The notes beneath the pieces are model-generated. The model searched no databases, was not told the DNA's origin, and saw only the letters and a program-made list of their open reading frames with translations. The translations under genes and the position numbers were made by a program. Of a stretch of DNA of 64,000 nucleotides, positions 34,179 to 44,204 are shown one piece after another. This stretch comes from Allocoprobacillus sp002160865. Its GTDB lineage: Bacteria; Bacillota_I; Bacilli_A; Erysipelotrichales; Coprobacillaceae. How positions within the stretch are numbered: position 1 is the stretch's first letter; every line of letters begins with the position of its first letter. The stretch is from NCBI RefSeq assembly GCF_042850985.1, contig NZ_AP031415.1:620001-684000 (forward strand), written 5' to 3'.

Positions 34179-34464
34179 TTTGAAATAAAACCTCCATTTC
34201 TTGATGAATATGCTGATACTCTCTTTTTAATGTTGTATAACGCGAACAACCAGCTTCTTCGATATGATAGATGAGCTGCTGATGATAGCTATGAATAGAA
34301 ATCATCTGTGTTTGACTGAGAAAGTACAATGAAGTTAAAAGTTCTCCTTCAATAACTGTAAAATGCTTTTTAAGAATATCATAGATCTGATCACTAGATA
34401 AATCTTGTTGTTTTAAAAGATGTAAAATAATAATCTCTAATTTTATAAATTGTGCGATATGCAT
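34159..34464 (-). CDS. PadR-like winged-helix regulator, 101 aa
   Basis: Small protein with the order expected for PadR: a helical start (LEIIILHLLKQQDLSS-QIYDILKKH), a recognition-helix region (LLTSLYFLSQTQMISI) and wing plus YHIEEAGCSRY. Expected to be a dimeric repressor. Overlaps both neighbours, so all three minus-strand genes form one operon. The low similarity keeps this tentative. Confidence 0.6.
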   Translation of the reverse strand: MHIAQFIKLEIIILHLLKQQDLSSDQIYDILKKHFTVIEGELLTSLYFLSQTQMISIHSYHQQLIYHIEEAGCSRYTTLKREYQHIHQEMEVLFQNEKTEI

Positions 34465-35318
34465 ATATTTTCTCCTTTTTGATGAATGAGTTGTATTAAT
34501 GATTGAATAGAAGGGTTTAGAATTTCATTCTGTCTTGTAATCATTGTTAAATCTGTTTTTAAATTGTCATCTTCAATAATAACATTGATGAGTTGAGGAT
34601 CATATAAAAATGATAAAATGCTTTGGGGAACAATCGCAATGCCTAGACCTGCTTTGGCCCATTGCAAGGAGGTTCTGGAGTCATCGCAGGTGACTTGAAT
34701 ATGAGGATGAAAATGCAAATTTAAACAATAATCAGTAATGAGTGAAAGATAACGCTGATGAATAATGAGTGGTTTATTTTGATAGTCAGACATATGTGTC
34801 ATTTCTGGATTTAACAAGGTTGATTTCCCTATGGCTACCATTGGTTCTCTTAAAAAGGGCTGACAGTCAAGTTGACTTTGATCAAAAGGCGTACGTACAA
34901 TCCCTAAATCAATATGATGTGATAATAATAAATCAATAATTTCATAGGTACTCCCTTCATAAATGCGAAAAGAAAGTTGAAAAAGAGAAGGATTCTGGGA
35001 AAGATATATAGGAAGAATGCTGGAGTTGGAAGAAGTAATGCCAACTCTTAGGACTTCATTTTGCATATCTTGAATTTCATGAAAGGTCATTTCATTTAAA
35101 GAAATCATTTGTAAGCTTCTTTTATAAAAAATCTTACCTGCCTGTGTTAATTCAACCTTACGATGTCCTCTTTTTAATAAGGTCACACCTAATTCATCTT
35201 CTAATTGTTTAAGCTGCATAGATAAAGGTGGTTGTGCCATATGTAAAGTTTGGGCAGCTTTGGAAATGGTACCTTCCTCAACAATTGTTTTAAAATAAAT
35301 CATTTGTTTAATATCCAT
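34443..35318 (-). CDS. LysR family transcriptional regulator, 291 aa
   Basis: N-terminal winged helix-turn-helix (GTISKAAQTLHMAQPPLSMQ, then LEDELGVTLLKR) and periplasmic-binding-like effector domain. Divergent from the ABC exporter pair with about 97 bases between starts, so it probably regulates that pair as well as itself. The ligand is unknown. Confidence 0.92.
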   Translation of the reverse strand: MDIKQMIYFKTIVEEGTISKAAQTLHMAQPPLSMQLKQLEDELGVTLLKRGHRKVELTQAGKIFYKRSLQMISLNEMTFHEIQDMQNEVLRVGITSSNSSILPIYLSQNPSLFQLSFRIYEGSTYEIIDLLLSHHIDLGIVRTPFDQSQLDCQPFLREPMVAIGKSTLLNPEMTHMSDYQNKPLIIHQRYLSLITDYCLNLHFHPHIQVTCDDSRTSLQWAKAGLGIAIVPQSILSFLYDPQLINVIIEDDNLKTDLTMITRQNEILNPSIQSLIQLIHQKGENICISHNL

Positions 35319-35415
35319 GTTATCACCATATTTTAAAAGTATAAAAATTATATTTTATATATATTATACATATAATACATTTTTCGCTATAATAAATCAA
35401 GAAAGGATGATCAAG

Positions 35416-37119
35416 ATGTGGATGAAATATCTAAAACCTTATCGTAAACAGGCAATTATTGGTTTTTTATTTAAATTAATTGAGGCTTTTTTTGAATTGA
35501 TTGTTCCTATTGTCGTTGCCGATATTATTGATTATGGGATTGCGGCTAAAGATCAACAATATATTTTACATAAAGGGATTCTATTATTTATTTTGGCTAT
35601 TTCAGGATATAGTTGTGCTTTGGTATGTCAATATTTTGCTTCAAAGACTTCTCAAGGATTTGGGACATATTTAAGAAATGATATGTTTAAAGCAATTAAT
35701 GCTTATGATTATGAAAATATAGATAAAATTGGAATTCCATCATTGATGACACGTATTACCAATGATACGAATCAATTACAATTAGCTGTTGCGATGACGA
35801 TTCGTCTAGCTTCACGTTCACCATTTTTAATTATAGGTTCATTAATCATGGCTTTTCGTATTAATGTATCAATGTCATTGATTTTTATTTGTGCAGCGCC
35901 TTTGTTAGCTTTATCTATTTATCTTGTGATGTCACGTTCTTTACCTTTGTATTTAAAGATTCAAAAACAATTAGATCATGTTTCATTGATTTGTCGTGAA
36001 AATTTAGCAGGAATACGTGTGATTCGTGCATTTTCTAAACAAAATCAAGAAAAAGAACGTTTTCATCAAGCTACACAAAAACAAAAAGATATGCAGATGC
36101 GTGTAGGAAAATTATCAGCACTACTCAATCCTAGTACGAGTGTGATTGTGAATTGTGCGATTTTAATGATTTTGTATGTAGGAAGTTTAAAGGTCAATAG
36201 TGGAACACTTTTACAGGGAGAAGTCATTGCATTAATCAATTATATGAATCAGATTTTATTATCTATGTTTGCCTTTGCAAATGTTATTGTCATTTATAAC
36301 AAAGCGACAGCTTGTTATAAACGTGTGAAAGAAGTATTGTCTATTCAACCCGTTATTCAAGATGGTTTGCAGAAAATGGATCATCATGAAGGAGCATTGG
36401 TGACTTTTGATCATGTCAGTTTTTCTTATCAGGGAAGCCATGCTTTAAGTGATTTATCATTTTCTATTGAAAAAGGGGAAACTGTTGGAATTATTGGGGG
36501 AACAGGGTCTGGAAAGTCAACATTGGTGAATTTAATTCCCCGTTTTTATGAAGCTTCACAGGGGCAGATTTATATTAAGGATAGGCCTATTCAAAATTAT
36601 TCTTTACAATCTTTACGACAAATGATAGGTTTTGTACCACAACAGGCATTGCTTTTTACGGGAACAATTAAAGATAATATATGCTTTGGAAAAGAAGATG
36701 CCAGTGATGATGAAATCATTGAAGCCTTAAACTTGGCACAGGCATCATTTGTAAAAGAGTGGAAAGATGGTATTTATAGTCATATCACACAAGGTGGTCA
36801 TAATTTATCTGGCGGGCAAAAGCAACGTTTAACAATTGCGAGAGCATTAGTGAGAAATCCTGAACTCTTGATTCTTGATGACAGTGCCAGTGCGTTGGAT
36901 TTTGCGACAGATGCTGCTTTAAGAAAAGCCATTGCATCGTTACCACAAACAACAATTATTGTATCACAGCGTGTCAGTGCCATTATGTATGCAGATAAGA
37001 TTCTTGTGTTAAGTCATGGAGAATTGGTAGGAATAGGAAAACATGATGAATTATTGGAAAACTGTGAAATTTATCAACAAATCGTTCATTCTCAGTTATC
37101 AAAGGAGGTGGCATCATGA
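35416..37119 (+). CDS. ABC exporter half, degenerate ATP site, 567 aa
   Basis: Six-helix exporter domain (1-320) and nucleotide-binding domain: Walker A GGTGSGKST, signature LSGGQKQRL. After Walker B the usual Glu is Asp (LLILDDSASALD), as in the degenerate site of heterodimeric exporters such as TM287/288 and BmrCD. ATG 35416 has GAAAGGATGA in front; upstream in-frame codons lie in the divergent promoter region. Overlaps the partner gene by 4 bases. Confidence 0.92.
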   Translation: MWMKYLKPYRKQAIIGFLFKLIEAFFELIVPIVVADIIDYGIAAKDQQYILHKGILLFILAISGYSCALVCQYFASKTSQGFGTYLRNDMFKAINAYDYENIDKIGIPSLMTRITNDTNQLQLAVAMTIRLASRSPFLIIGSLIMAFRINVSMSLIFICAAPLLALSIYLVMSRSLPLYLKIQKQLDHVSLICRENLAGIRVIRAFSKQNQEKERFHQATQKQKDMQMRVGKLSALLNPSTSVIVNCAILMILYVGSLKVNSGTLLQGEVIALINYMNQILLSMFAFANVIVIYNKATACYKRVKEVLSIQPVIQDGLQKMDHHEGALVTFDHVSFSYQGSHALSDLSFSIEKGETVGIIGGTGSGKSTLVNLIPRFYEASQGQIYIKDRPIQNYSLQSLRQMIGFVPQQALLFTGTIKDNICFGKEDASDDEIIEALNLAQASFVKEWKDGIYSHITQGGHNLSGGQKQRLTIARALVRNPELLILDDSASALDFATDAALRKAIASLPQTTIIVSQRVSAIMYADKILVLSHGELVGIGKHDELLENCEIYQQIVHSQLSKEVAS

Positions 37120-38849
37120 ATCGTCAAACCATAGGTCGTTTACTATCGTTTTGCCGACCTTATATGAAATATTTATATTTTGCGTTGATTTGTTCTTCAG
37201 GACAGATTATTTTTACATTGTTGATTCCTGTATTTATTGGTCAGGCTGTTGATCATATTATTGGAAAGGGGCTTGTTGAGTTTGATTTGCTTTTTCAAAA
37301 GATGTTATGGATTTTGATGAGTGTAATCATTGCTGAAATATTCGACTGGATGGTTGTCAGATTATCAAATCGTATGACCTATTCTATCACCAAAGATTTA
37401 CGTGATCAGTTATTTCAAAAGTATTCAACATTACCTTTACGATATATTGATCAACATGCACATGGAGATTTATTAAGTCGTATGATTAATGATATTGATT
37501 TAATTGGCGATGGTTTATTACAAGGCTTTACTCATTTGTTTAATGGTATTGCGACAATTATTGGGACAATCTGTTTTATGTTATATATTCAAACAACAGT
37601 TGCTTTGATTGTTATTGTATTAACACCTTTATCGCTTGTTGTTGCTACAATTATTGCCAATAAAACATATAAGTTTTTTCAGGAACAACTAGCTTTAAGA
37701 GGAGAACTGGGTGCTTATGTAGAGGAAATGATAGGTGGAGTCAAGGTGATTAAAGCTTTTGGGTATGAACAAAAAAATCAGGAACGTTTTGAAGAAATTA
37801 ATCAACGTGTTTATGTGAGTGGTGTCAAATCACAGTTTTTAGGGGCTTTAGCCAATCCAAGTACTAGAGTTGTGAATAATATTGTCTATGCCAGTGTTTG
37901 TATAGCGGGTTCTTTATACGTGATTGCAGGATATATGACAGTAGGAGCTTTATCAAGTTTTTTAAGTTATGCCAATCAGTATACCAAACCATTTAATGAA
38001 ATTTCTAACGTGTTTACTGAACTTCAGACAGCTCTTGCCTGTGCCACACGTGTTTTTCATTTGCTTGATACACCATCAGAGCCTCAGCAGTCAAAAACAC
38101 AGACTCTTGCTCATCGAGAAGGTCATGTTCAAATTCAAAATCTTGCTTTTTCCTATGATCCTAACAAACCATTGATTGAAAATTTAAATGTTGAAGCTAA
38201 ACCTGGTCAAACGATTGCGATTGTTGGACCAACAGGTTGTGGAAAAACAACATTGATTAATTTGTTGATGCGTTTTTATGAACCCCAACAAGGTCAAATT
38301 CTGATTGATGGAATCAATATTCAAAATATGAGTCGTGAATATGTACGCAGTCTTTATGGGATGGTTTTACAAGACTCATGGCTGTTTCAAGGAACGATTA
38401 AAGAGAATATTGCCTATGGTCAAAAAGCCAGTGATGAAGAAATTATTGCAGCTGCTAAAAAAGCACATGCTCATAAATTCATCATTCAATTAAAAGATGG
38501 TTATGATACACTCATTAGTGAGGATGGAGGAAATCTTTCTCAGGGTCAAAGACAACTTCTTTGTATTGCCCGTATTATGCTTGTTAAACCACCTATGCTG
38601 ATTTTAGATGAAGCCACAAGTTCTATTGATACCCGTACAGAAAGACAGATTCAAGAAGCCTTTGATTTGATGATGAAAGGAAGAACAACTTTTATTGTGG
38701 CTCATCGTTTGTCAACGATTCAAAAAGCAGATCAGATTTTAGTAATGAATCATGGTCAAATTATTGAACAAGGAAAACATGAAGAATTATTGGAACAACA
38801 TGGTTTTTATCATCATTTATATTATAGTCAATTTGATATACAAAAATAA
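37116..38849 (+). CDS. ABC exporter half, catalytic ATP site, 577 aa
   Basis: Same fold as its partner. Walker A GPTGCGKTT, Walker B with catalytic Glu (LILDEATSSID) and a variant signature LSQGQRQLL, which is the complementary arrangement in heterodimers. The pair should form one exporter for drugs, lipids or peptides. Confidence 0.92.
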   Translation: MNRQTIGRLLSFCRPYMKYLYFALICSSGQIIFTLLIPVFIGQAVDHIIGKGLVEFDLLFQKMLWILMSVIIAEIFDWMVVRLSNRMTYSITKDLRDQLFQKYSTLPLRYIDQHAHGDLLSRMINDIDLIGDGLLQGFTHLFNGIATIIGTICFMLYIQTTVALIVIVLTPLSLVVATIIANKTYKFFQEQLALRGELGAYVEEMIGGVKVIKAFGYEQKNQERFEEINQRVYVSGVKSQFLGALANPSTRVVNNIVYASVCIAGSLYVIAGYMTVGALSSFLSYANQYTKPFNEISNVFTELQTALACATRVFHLLDTPSEPQQSKTQTLAHREGHVQIQNLAFSYDPNKPLIENLNVEAKPGQTIAIVGPTGCGKTTLINLLMRFYEPQQGQILIDGINIQNMSREYVRSLYGMVLQDSWLFQGTIKENIAYGQKASDEEIIAAAKKAHAHKFIIQLKDGYDTLISEDGGNLSQGQRQLLCIARIMLVKPPMLILDEATSSIDTRTERQIQEAFDLMMKGRTTFIVAHRLSTIQKADQILVMNHGQIIEQGKHEELLEQHGFYHHLYYSQFDIQK

Positions 38850-38872
38850 AAACACGAAAAATCGTGTTTTTA
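38847..38872. terminator. Bidirectional terminator
   Basis: TAAAAACACGA/TCGTGTTTTTA around AAAA, between the convergent exporter and membrane-protein genes; it includes the exporter stop codon. Confidence 0.8.
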
Positions 38873-39361
38873 TTATCGAGAAATCATTTTTCTTAATTTG
38901 GTTTTATTTATAAATCTTGTAGGAAAACTATAATCTTTTTGAGCATAGACAAAGGTTACTTTGTTGTTGTAGGTATAATTGACTTTTTTTAGTTTACGAT
39001 AATCTATTAACATTCTTCCAACCATCAAGTTTTTACGTCCAACGAGGACAATCGTTGAAGCAAAGTAAGCATAAACAACAGAGATGAATGCAATAATATT
39101 TATACCATTATGGAAAAAACTCATATTAGAAGTTATTAAACCATAAATGATTAAAATGATTCCACCAACAGTTGCGATAAGATAAACAAGTGTGAGAATA
39201 GTATAAAAAATATATCCTCCCGTATTTAAACAAAGTTCTAAAGAATGATCTTGTTTACGACAACGGAAAAATGTAACAAGAATATTAACAATAGAATATG
39301 TAAACCATAAAAAAACAAGTCCTAAGATAAATGATAAGATTAATGAAACAACATCAAGCAT
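38873..39361 (-). CDS. Membrane protein, 162 aa
   Basis: Unknown family. Three hydrophobic segments in the first 105 residues, then a basic cytoplasmic tail (YRKLKKVNYTYNNKVTF, KTKLRKMISR). AGGAAG-type ribosome binding site upstream. No operon partner. Confidence 0.6.
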   Translation of the reverse strand: MLDVVSLILSFILGLVFLWFTYSIVNILVTFFRCRKQDHSLELCLNTGGYIFYTILTLVYLIATVGGIILIIYGLITSNMSFFHNGINIIAFISVVYAYFASTIVLVGRKNLMVGRMLIDYRKLKKVNYTYNNKVTFVYAQKDYSFPTRFINKTKLRKMISR

Positions 39362-39435
39362 AAATTCAAACTTCCTTTCATACCTCTCTATTATACATAT
39401 AATTTTGCTTTTCGACTAGGAAAAAATGAAAATAT

Positions 39436-39464
39436 GTGAAATCTTTATGAATTTTTATTATAAT
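39436..39464 (+). promoter_or_regulatory. Promoter of thioesterase gene
   Basis: GTGAAA (39436-39441), 17 bases, TATAAT (39459-39464). Confidence 0.5.
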
Positions 39465-39545
39465 AGACACTAAGGAAGTGAAATTATGGATTAAAATTTA
39501 ATAAGTACTGAAAAGAAAACAATAGAAATCAATGAAGTAGATGAT

Positions 39546-40217
39546 ATGGGAGAATACTTTTTTCATCATCTTTTGAATCTTTTTTCTCAGATTGCGACTG
39601 TGAATGCAATGAAAATTGGTGTCTGGAATCAAGCGATGATGTCCCAATATGGATGGGTGGTCGCCAAACAATATTTACATTTAGATGAACCTATTCGCTA
39701 TCAGGATGAAATTGAATTATCAACAACAATTTCAAAAGGATCATTTGTATCTTTTCCAAGATATTATTATATAAAAAAGAATCAAAAAGTGATAGGAACA
39801 TGTTCTTCTGTCTGGACATTATTAGACATTCAAAAAAGAAGAATGGTATCACCACAAAAGATTGGTATTATTTTTCCCGAAGTTTCTAAAGAACCATTAT
39901 TAGATTTACCACCAATGATTCAAAAAAATCTGGAAATGACATATATCAAAGATCGTGAAGTTTTATATAGTGATGTTGATATCAATCAACATATGAACAA
40001 TACACGTTATATTCAATGGGCATTGGATTTGATTGATTTTGATAAACATCACCAATGTTATATCCGTGATATCAATATCCAATATCGTAAAGAAATTAGA
40101 CCTCGTGAAATGGTTAAACTTTTTATGGGGGAAGATGATCATCGTTATTTGATTGAAGGTAGAAATGAACAGGATGATGTTTATTTTACGATAGAAATTT
40201 ATTTTTTTGATAGATAA
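39546..40217 (+). CDS. Acyl-ACP thioesterase family protein with interrupted N-terminus
   Basis: Two hot-dog folds as in bacterial acyl-ACP thioesterases: first half around HHLLNLFSQIATVNAMKIGV and WVVAKQYLHLDEPIRY, second half with the active-site block SDVDINQHMNNTRYIQWALD. It would release fatty acids from acyl carrier protein. The well-placed start is ATG 39486 (GGAAG six bases before, promoter upstream), but codon 3 of that frame is TAA (39492-39494). The residues after the stop (STEKKTIEINEVDDMG) still look like the family's first strand. Thus translation must begin later, perhaps at ATG 39546 without the first strand, or the gene is inactive. Confidence 0.75.
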   Translation: MGEYFFHHLLNLFSQIATVNAMKIGVWNQAMMSQYGWVVAKQYLHLDEPIRYQDEIELSTTISKGSFVSFPRYYYIKKNQKVIGTCSSVWTLLDIQKRRMVSPQKIGIIFPEVSKEPLLDLPPMIQKNLEMTYIKDREVLYSDVDINQHMNNTRYIQWALDLIDFDKHHQCYIRDINIQYRKEIRPREMVKLFMGEDDHRYLIEGRNEQDDVYFTIEIYFFDR

Positions 40218-40320
40218 TTTTCATAATATGAAAACATTTTTCATTTATTTATGGTATGATAAGCATGTCCCAAATATCTATAATCGTATTCGTTTTCCCG
40301 TAAGAATACAAATAGAAAAG

Positions 40321-40350
40321 AAAAGTTGTCATTGTGACAACTTTTTTTCT
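40321..40350. terminator. Bidirectional terminator
   Basis: AAAAGTTGTCA/TGACAACTTTT (40321-40331, 40335-40345) with T-run on plus; it also ends the MATE gene on minus. Confidence 0.8.
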
Positions 40351-41704
40351 ACGATAAATCTTTATGTAGCCATTTTCCACGTTGTTGACGATAAAGTAAT
40401 AAGAGTCCTCTCACACAAAGTTCAATACACATTGCTAACCAGACACCATATAACCCCATTGTTTGCACAAGAATAACGGATAAGGTTAAACGTACGCCCC
40501 AGATACTCAATAGATTGAGTAAACTTGGAATCAGTGTATCACCAGCTCCACGTAAAGCTCCAGAAGCGACAATGGATACACCATAAAGAGGTTCAGCTAA
40601 TAATTCAATTCTTAAGACATTGGTCGCTAAAGTTTGGGTCTGCAAATCAGGAGTTAAGATTTGAAAAACAAAAGGAGCAATAAAGAACATAATAATCGCA
40701 ATTATACCCATAATGATGGCACCAAATGCGATTGTGAAATTAGAAAAGGATTTAGCGAGTTCTTTTCTTTTCGCACCCATGCATTGACCAACTAATGTTG
40801 TGGCGGCTGCCTCAAGACCATAACCGGGCATATAACAAAGACTTTCGGCAGTGACAGCGAATGAATGGGCAGCTATTGCAATTGTTCCTAATGGGGCAAT
40901 AATTTTTGTAGACATAATCATAGCTCCACAAATAGCAATATGTTCAAAAGCCAAAGGTGTGCCGATTGAAAAAGCATTTTGAAGGGTGTGTTTTTCTAAA
41001 AAGAAAGGTTCATTTTTCTTGAATTGTAATAGAGGAGAGCGAGATGTCGTATACCAGAAATTGATAATCGCAATGGTGAGTTGGGCAAAAGCTGTTCCTA
41101 AAGCGGCTCCAACGACGCCGAAGTAATGAATAAAAATCAAATTATAGATAACATCTAAACCACACATCGCAGCATTGAGAAAACTTGGTATTTTCATATT
41201 CCCACTACATTGTAACATGGATGAGCATAAACTGTTCATTTGGAGAATAGGCAGACTTAAAGTAAAAACAAGAAAGTAAGCTGAAGCATCATTAAAGATG
41301 ATAGGATCACATCCTAACCATTTTAATAAGCTATGATTGACTAGAACTCCTAATCCTAAAAGAATAGAAGAAAAAATCAATGACGTTATAATTGCTAATC
41401 GAAAAGTCCTGCGTGCTTTTTGATTTTGATTAGCTCCAATGAGTTGAGCAACCTGCACTGCAAAGCTTGTTGCCATAGCAGAACATAATCCACTTAACAA
41501 CCAGCTACTTGTGGAAACAATGCCAATCGAAGCTGAAGCATTAGGTCCCAGATGACCGACCATTGCAGCATCGATATATTGCATAAGAATAGATGATATT
41601 TGTGAGAGAATGGTAGGAATACTTAATTGAATGATGATATTTATTTTTTCTTTCTTTGTCAGAATTGTTTGATTTTTTATGACTTCAGTAAAATTTTTTG
41701 ACAT
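40349..41704 (-). CDS. MATE family efflux transporter, 451 aa
   Basis: Twelve predicted membrane helices in two related halves (QISSILMQYIDAAMVGHLG in the first, repeated theme near CMGAKRKELAKS in the second). These are cation-coupled drug or metabolite exporters. AGGAGG-type site before ATG. Single gene. Confidence 0.92.
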   Translation of the reverse strand: MSKNFTEVIKNQTILTKKEKINIIIQLSIPTILSQISSILMQYIDAAMVGHLGPNASASIGIVSTSSWLLSGLCSAMATSFAVQVAQLIGANQNQKARRTFRLAIITSLIFSSILLGLGVLVNHSLLKWLGCDPIIFNDASAYFLVFTLSLPILQMNSLCSSMLQCSGNMKIPSFLNAAMCGLDVIYNLIFIHYFGVVGAALGTAFAQLTIAIINFWYTTSRSPLLQFKKNEPFFLEKHTLQNAFSIGTPLAFEHIAICGAMIMSTKIIAPLGTIAIAAHSFAVTAESLCYMPGYGLEAAATTLVGQCMGAKRKELAKSFSNFTIAFGAIIMGIIAIIMFFIAPFVFQILTPDLQTQTLATNVLRIELLAEPLYGVSIVASGALRGAGDTLIPSLLNLLSIWGVRLTLSVILVQTMGLYGVWLAMCIELCVRGLLLLYRQQRGKWLHKDLS

Positions 41705-41785
41705 ATAATTCCTCCCATCTTTTGAAAACTATTTTTATTATACAATATTTCATCGCTATGTTACAATGAATGGGGAGGAGAAATG

Positions 41786-42376
41786 ATGGAAAAAGAACTT
41801 TCAATGATTCACATTTATGAAAACAATCAGCTTATTGGATATGGTGGCAATCAGGAATGGTTTGAAGATTCATGGGCACAAAAAGCAGGATGTGCCAGTG
41901 TTTTAGCAAGTCATCTTTATACTTATTACTTATCTTTGCATAGGCTTTCTAAAAAGGAATTTTTAAAAATCATGAATATTATGTATTCGTATTTTACACC
42001 GGGAAGACATGGATATCCATTTTTATATAAATTTGCGAGAACTTTTTGTCAAGTGATGCAAAAGCAACATATTGATTTAAAACCTGTATATTTAAAAAAA
42101 CCTCAATCCTATCAACAGGCAATGAATTTTGTAAAAAAGAGTATTGATGATCATCATCCAGTATGTTTATTAATTTTATTTCATCAGGCTCCTGAATTAG
42201 AAGATGATAATTGGCATTGGGTCTGTATTACAGGTTATAAAGAAGATGATGATCAAGAAATGATTATTTTTTCTGATTGTGGTCAAAGACGTGAAATTGA
42301 TGCTCATATTTTATTTGATATTAATGATGTGAATGTATTGAAAATGGTTACAATGAAAAAGGATCCTCAAAATTGA
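41786..42376 (+). CDS. Papain-like (C39-type) cysteine peptidase-like protein
   Basis: Candidate catalytic Cys in QKAGCASVLASHL, His in NWHWVCITGY and Asp in FSDCGQR follow the order of papain-like C39 folds. There is no signal peptide, so it should act inside the cell, which is unusual for C39-like peptidases. No ABC transporter or leader peptide lies beside it. ATG 41783 and 41786 both follow GGGAGGAG; I prefer the second for spacing. Substrate unknown. Confidence 0.6.
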   Translation: MEKELSMIHIYENNQLIGYGGNQEWFEDSWAQKAGCASVLASHLYTYYLSLHRLSKKEFLKIMNIMYSYFTPGRHGYPFLYKFARTFCQVMQKQHIDLKPVYLKKPQSYQQAMNFVKKSIDDHHPVCLLILFHQAPELEDDNWHWVCITGYKEDDDQEMIIFSDCGQRREIDAHILFDINDVNVLKMVTMKKDPQN

Positions 42377-42389
42377 GGATCTATTTTTT
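42358..42389. terminator. Bidirectional terminator
   Basis: GATCCTC/GAGGATC (42362-42368, 42375-42381) with T-runs on both sides; the two convergent genes overlap by 10 bases here. Confidence 0.75.
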
Positions 42390-43275
42390 GAATGATTTGT
42401 TTGATATCCAAACATGGAGGACATGTGAATAAAAGTTTTTTTTGTGTTATAGGATGAATCATTTCTATTTGATAAGCATGTAATGCCTGATGATTGATAA
42501 GTGATGAAGGATGACCATAGAGTCGATCGCCTAAAATAGGATGCCCAATAGAAGCCATGTGGACTCTAATTTGATGCTTTCTTCCACTTTCCAAAACACA
42601 TTCAACGAGTGAAAGGTGATTTTGACAGCTTATAGCACGATAATGAGTTATAGCATCTTTACCATGAGGATGAACAATCATACGTTGTTGATGATGACGA
42701 TCACGTCCAATGGCCTGATGAATCGTATGCCATTGATAATTTTTAAATTGACCTTCTACGATTGCCAGATAATGACGTTTAATTTTCTTGACTGAAAGTT
42801 GATAATCTAATAAAGGCTGAATAAAATGACATTTCACAAAAATCATCAGTCCACTTGTTTCATAATCAAGACGATGAATGAAACGGACAGGAAGATTGTA
42901 ACCTTGTTGATGATAGTAACCACTGACACGATGTGCTAAAGAATTTGTATCTTCTTGATGAGCAGGAAAAACCTGTAAAAAGGGAGGTTTATTGACAATC
43001 AACAAAAATTCGTCTTCAAAAATAATATCTAAATCTTGATAAACGGGAGCATACATGCCGTCATCTTTTGAAAAAGCTTCTAAGAAAGTTATCTGATCAC
43101 CTTTAATGAGAACTGTAGATGGGGCAACATAGCGATTATTGACAAGATATAATTTATTTTGTTTCATTAGATGGATTGTTTTTTTGGATAAATGGAACTG
43201 TTGAAATAATTCTAGAATAGATATAGGTGAATCAATAAACAGAGTTAAATCAGAGTGGCGAATTTGATATTTCAT
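42367..43275 (-). CDS. RluA/RluD family pseudouridine synthase, 302 aa
   Basis: N-terminal S4-like domain (about 1-80) and catalytic domain with HRLDYETSGLMIFVK, where the Asp is the nucleophile, and the RIHQ-like ending GRKHQIRVHMASIGHPILGD. It isomerises uridines in rRNA or tRNA. Start overlaps the stop of the methyltransferase gene (ATGA), forming an RNA-modification operon. Confidence 0.9.
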   Translation of the reverse strand: MKYQIRHSDLTLFIDSPISILELFQQFHLSKKTIHLMKQNKLYLVNNRYVAPSTVLIKGDQITFLEAFSKDDGMYAPVYQDLDIIFEDEFLLIVNKPPFLQVFPAHQEDTNSLAHRVSGYYHQQGYNLPVRFIHRLDYETSGLMIFVKCHFIQPLLDYQLSVKKIKRHYLAIVEGQFKNYQWHTIHQAIGRDRHHQQRMIVHPHGKDAITHYRAISCQNHLSLVECVLESGRKHQIRVHMASIGHPILGDRLYGHPSSLINHQALHAYQIEMIHPITQKKLLFTCPPCLDIKQIIQKIDPQF

Positions 43276-44081
43276 AAAACTTGATAAACTGTAATACGAA
43301 TATCTATTGTTGCATCAAATTCACCTAAAGTTTCTAAAACATGACGACGTTCTTTTTTGATATGATAGTAATGTGGGGTCATTTGGAGAAGGTTTAAAGT
43401 ATCTTCTCTATTTTTTAAATGAATTGTTTGTTGATAGTCATAGCTTTCTACAATTGAAAAGGGTAATCGAATATATTGATCAGATTTGATTTTGATTTCA
43501 TCATAAATAAGTTTTTTAAATTCGACTAAATGATAAGGATTGGCAGTTACATGAATAATATATCCCTTTTCTTTTAAACAACGTTTTAATTCTTGAATGT
43601 TGACAACCGTAAATAATGCAGTAATGACATCTAATGAATGATCAAGGATAGGAATATTTTTTGAGTTTCCAACAATCCAATAGATATCTTTGGTATATTT
43701 TGTGGCCATTTGTATTCCTACTTTAGATATATCTAAACCATAGATTGTAGAATGATCATGAAGCATTTCTTTCATACGATATGTGTAATATCCTTCACCG
43801 CATCCTAAATCTAAAAGCTGACGAGGGGAATGAGTATATTTTTGAATGCAGCGAATCACCTCGTTTAAAATACCATCATAATATCCCTTATTAAGATGTT
43901 GTTGACGACAAAGTAGACTTTCTTTATTATCACCGGGATTATTCGTTGCTTTATCTGGATTTAATAAAAGATTGATATACTTTTGTTTGGCTATGTCATA
44001 ACAATGGCCACTATGACAGCGATAACTTTTCCCATCAAGTGTAAGTGGTTCATGACATTTTGGACAAGCAAGATAATGCAT
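43272..44081 (-). CDS. RlmA-type 23S rRNA (guanine-N1) methyltransferase
   Basis: Start ATG 44081 after AAGGAGG gives MHYLACPKC; the longer in-frame extension is not needed. Zinc ribbon of two Cys pairs (CPKC and CHSGHC), then a Rossmann methyltransferase domain with LLDLGCGEGYYTYRM. The block GDNKESLLCRQQHL is typical of RlmA. Modifies G745 or G748 of 23S rRNA in known members. Confidence 0.88.
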   Translation of the reverse strand: MHYLACPKCHEPLTLDGKSYRCHSGHCYDIAKQKYINLLLNPDKATNNPGDNKESLLCRQQHLNKGYYDGILNEVIRCIQKYTHSPRQLLDLGCGEGYYTYRMKEMLHDHSTIYGLDISKVGIQMATKYTKDIYWIVGNSKNIPILDHSLDVITALFTVVNIQELKRCLKEKGYIIHVTANPYHLVEFKKLIYDEIKIKSDQYIRLPFSIVESYDYQQTIHLKNREDTLNLLQMTPHYYHIKKERRHVLETLGEFDATIDIRITVYQVL

Positions 44082-44204
44082 AGACTTCCTCCTTTTTTTG
44101 TGCATTATAACATGTTTTTGATGAAATAAAAAGCTTTCAACAAGAGAATATGAGGATGTATGAATGAAAAAGAGATGATATAATAATAGAATAGGAGGGA
44201 TACT

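Noticed and set aside
35317..35415. Longer N-terminus for the first ABC half
   Set aside because: It would run through the AT-rich divergent promoter region and lacks a ribosome binding site; ATG 35416 has one.
40207..40476. 89-codon plus-strand frame after the thioesterase
   Set aside because: It crosses a strong terminator and runs antisense to the MATE gene; no ribosome binding site.
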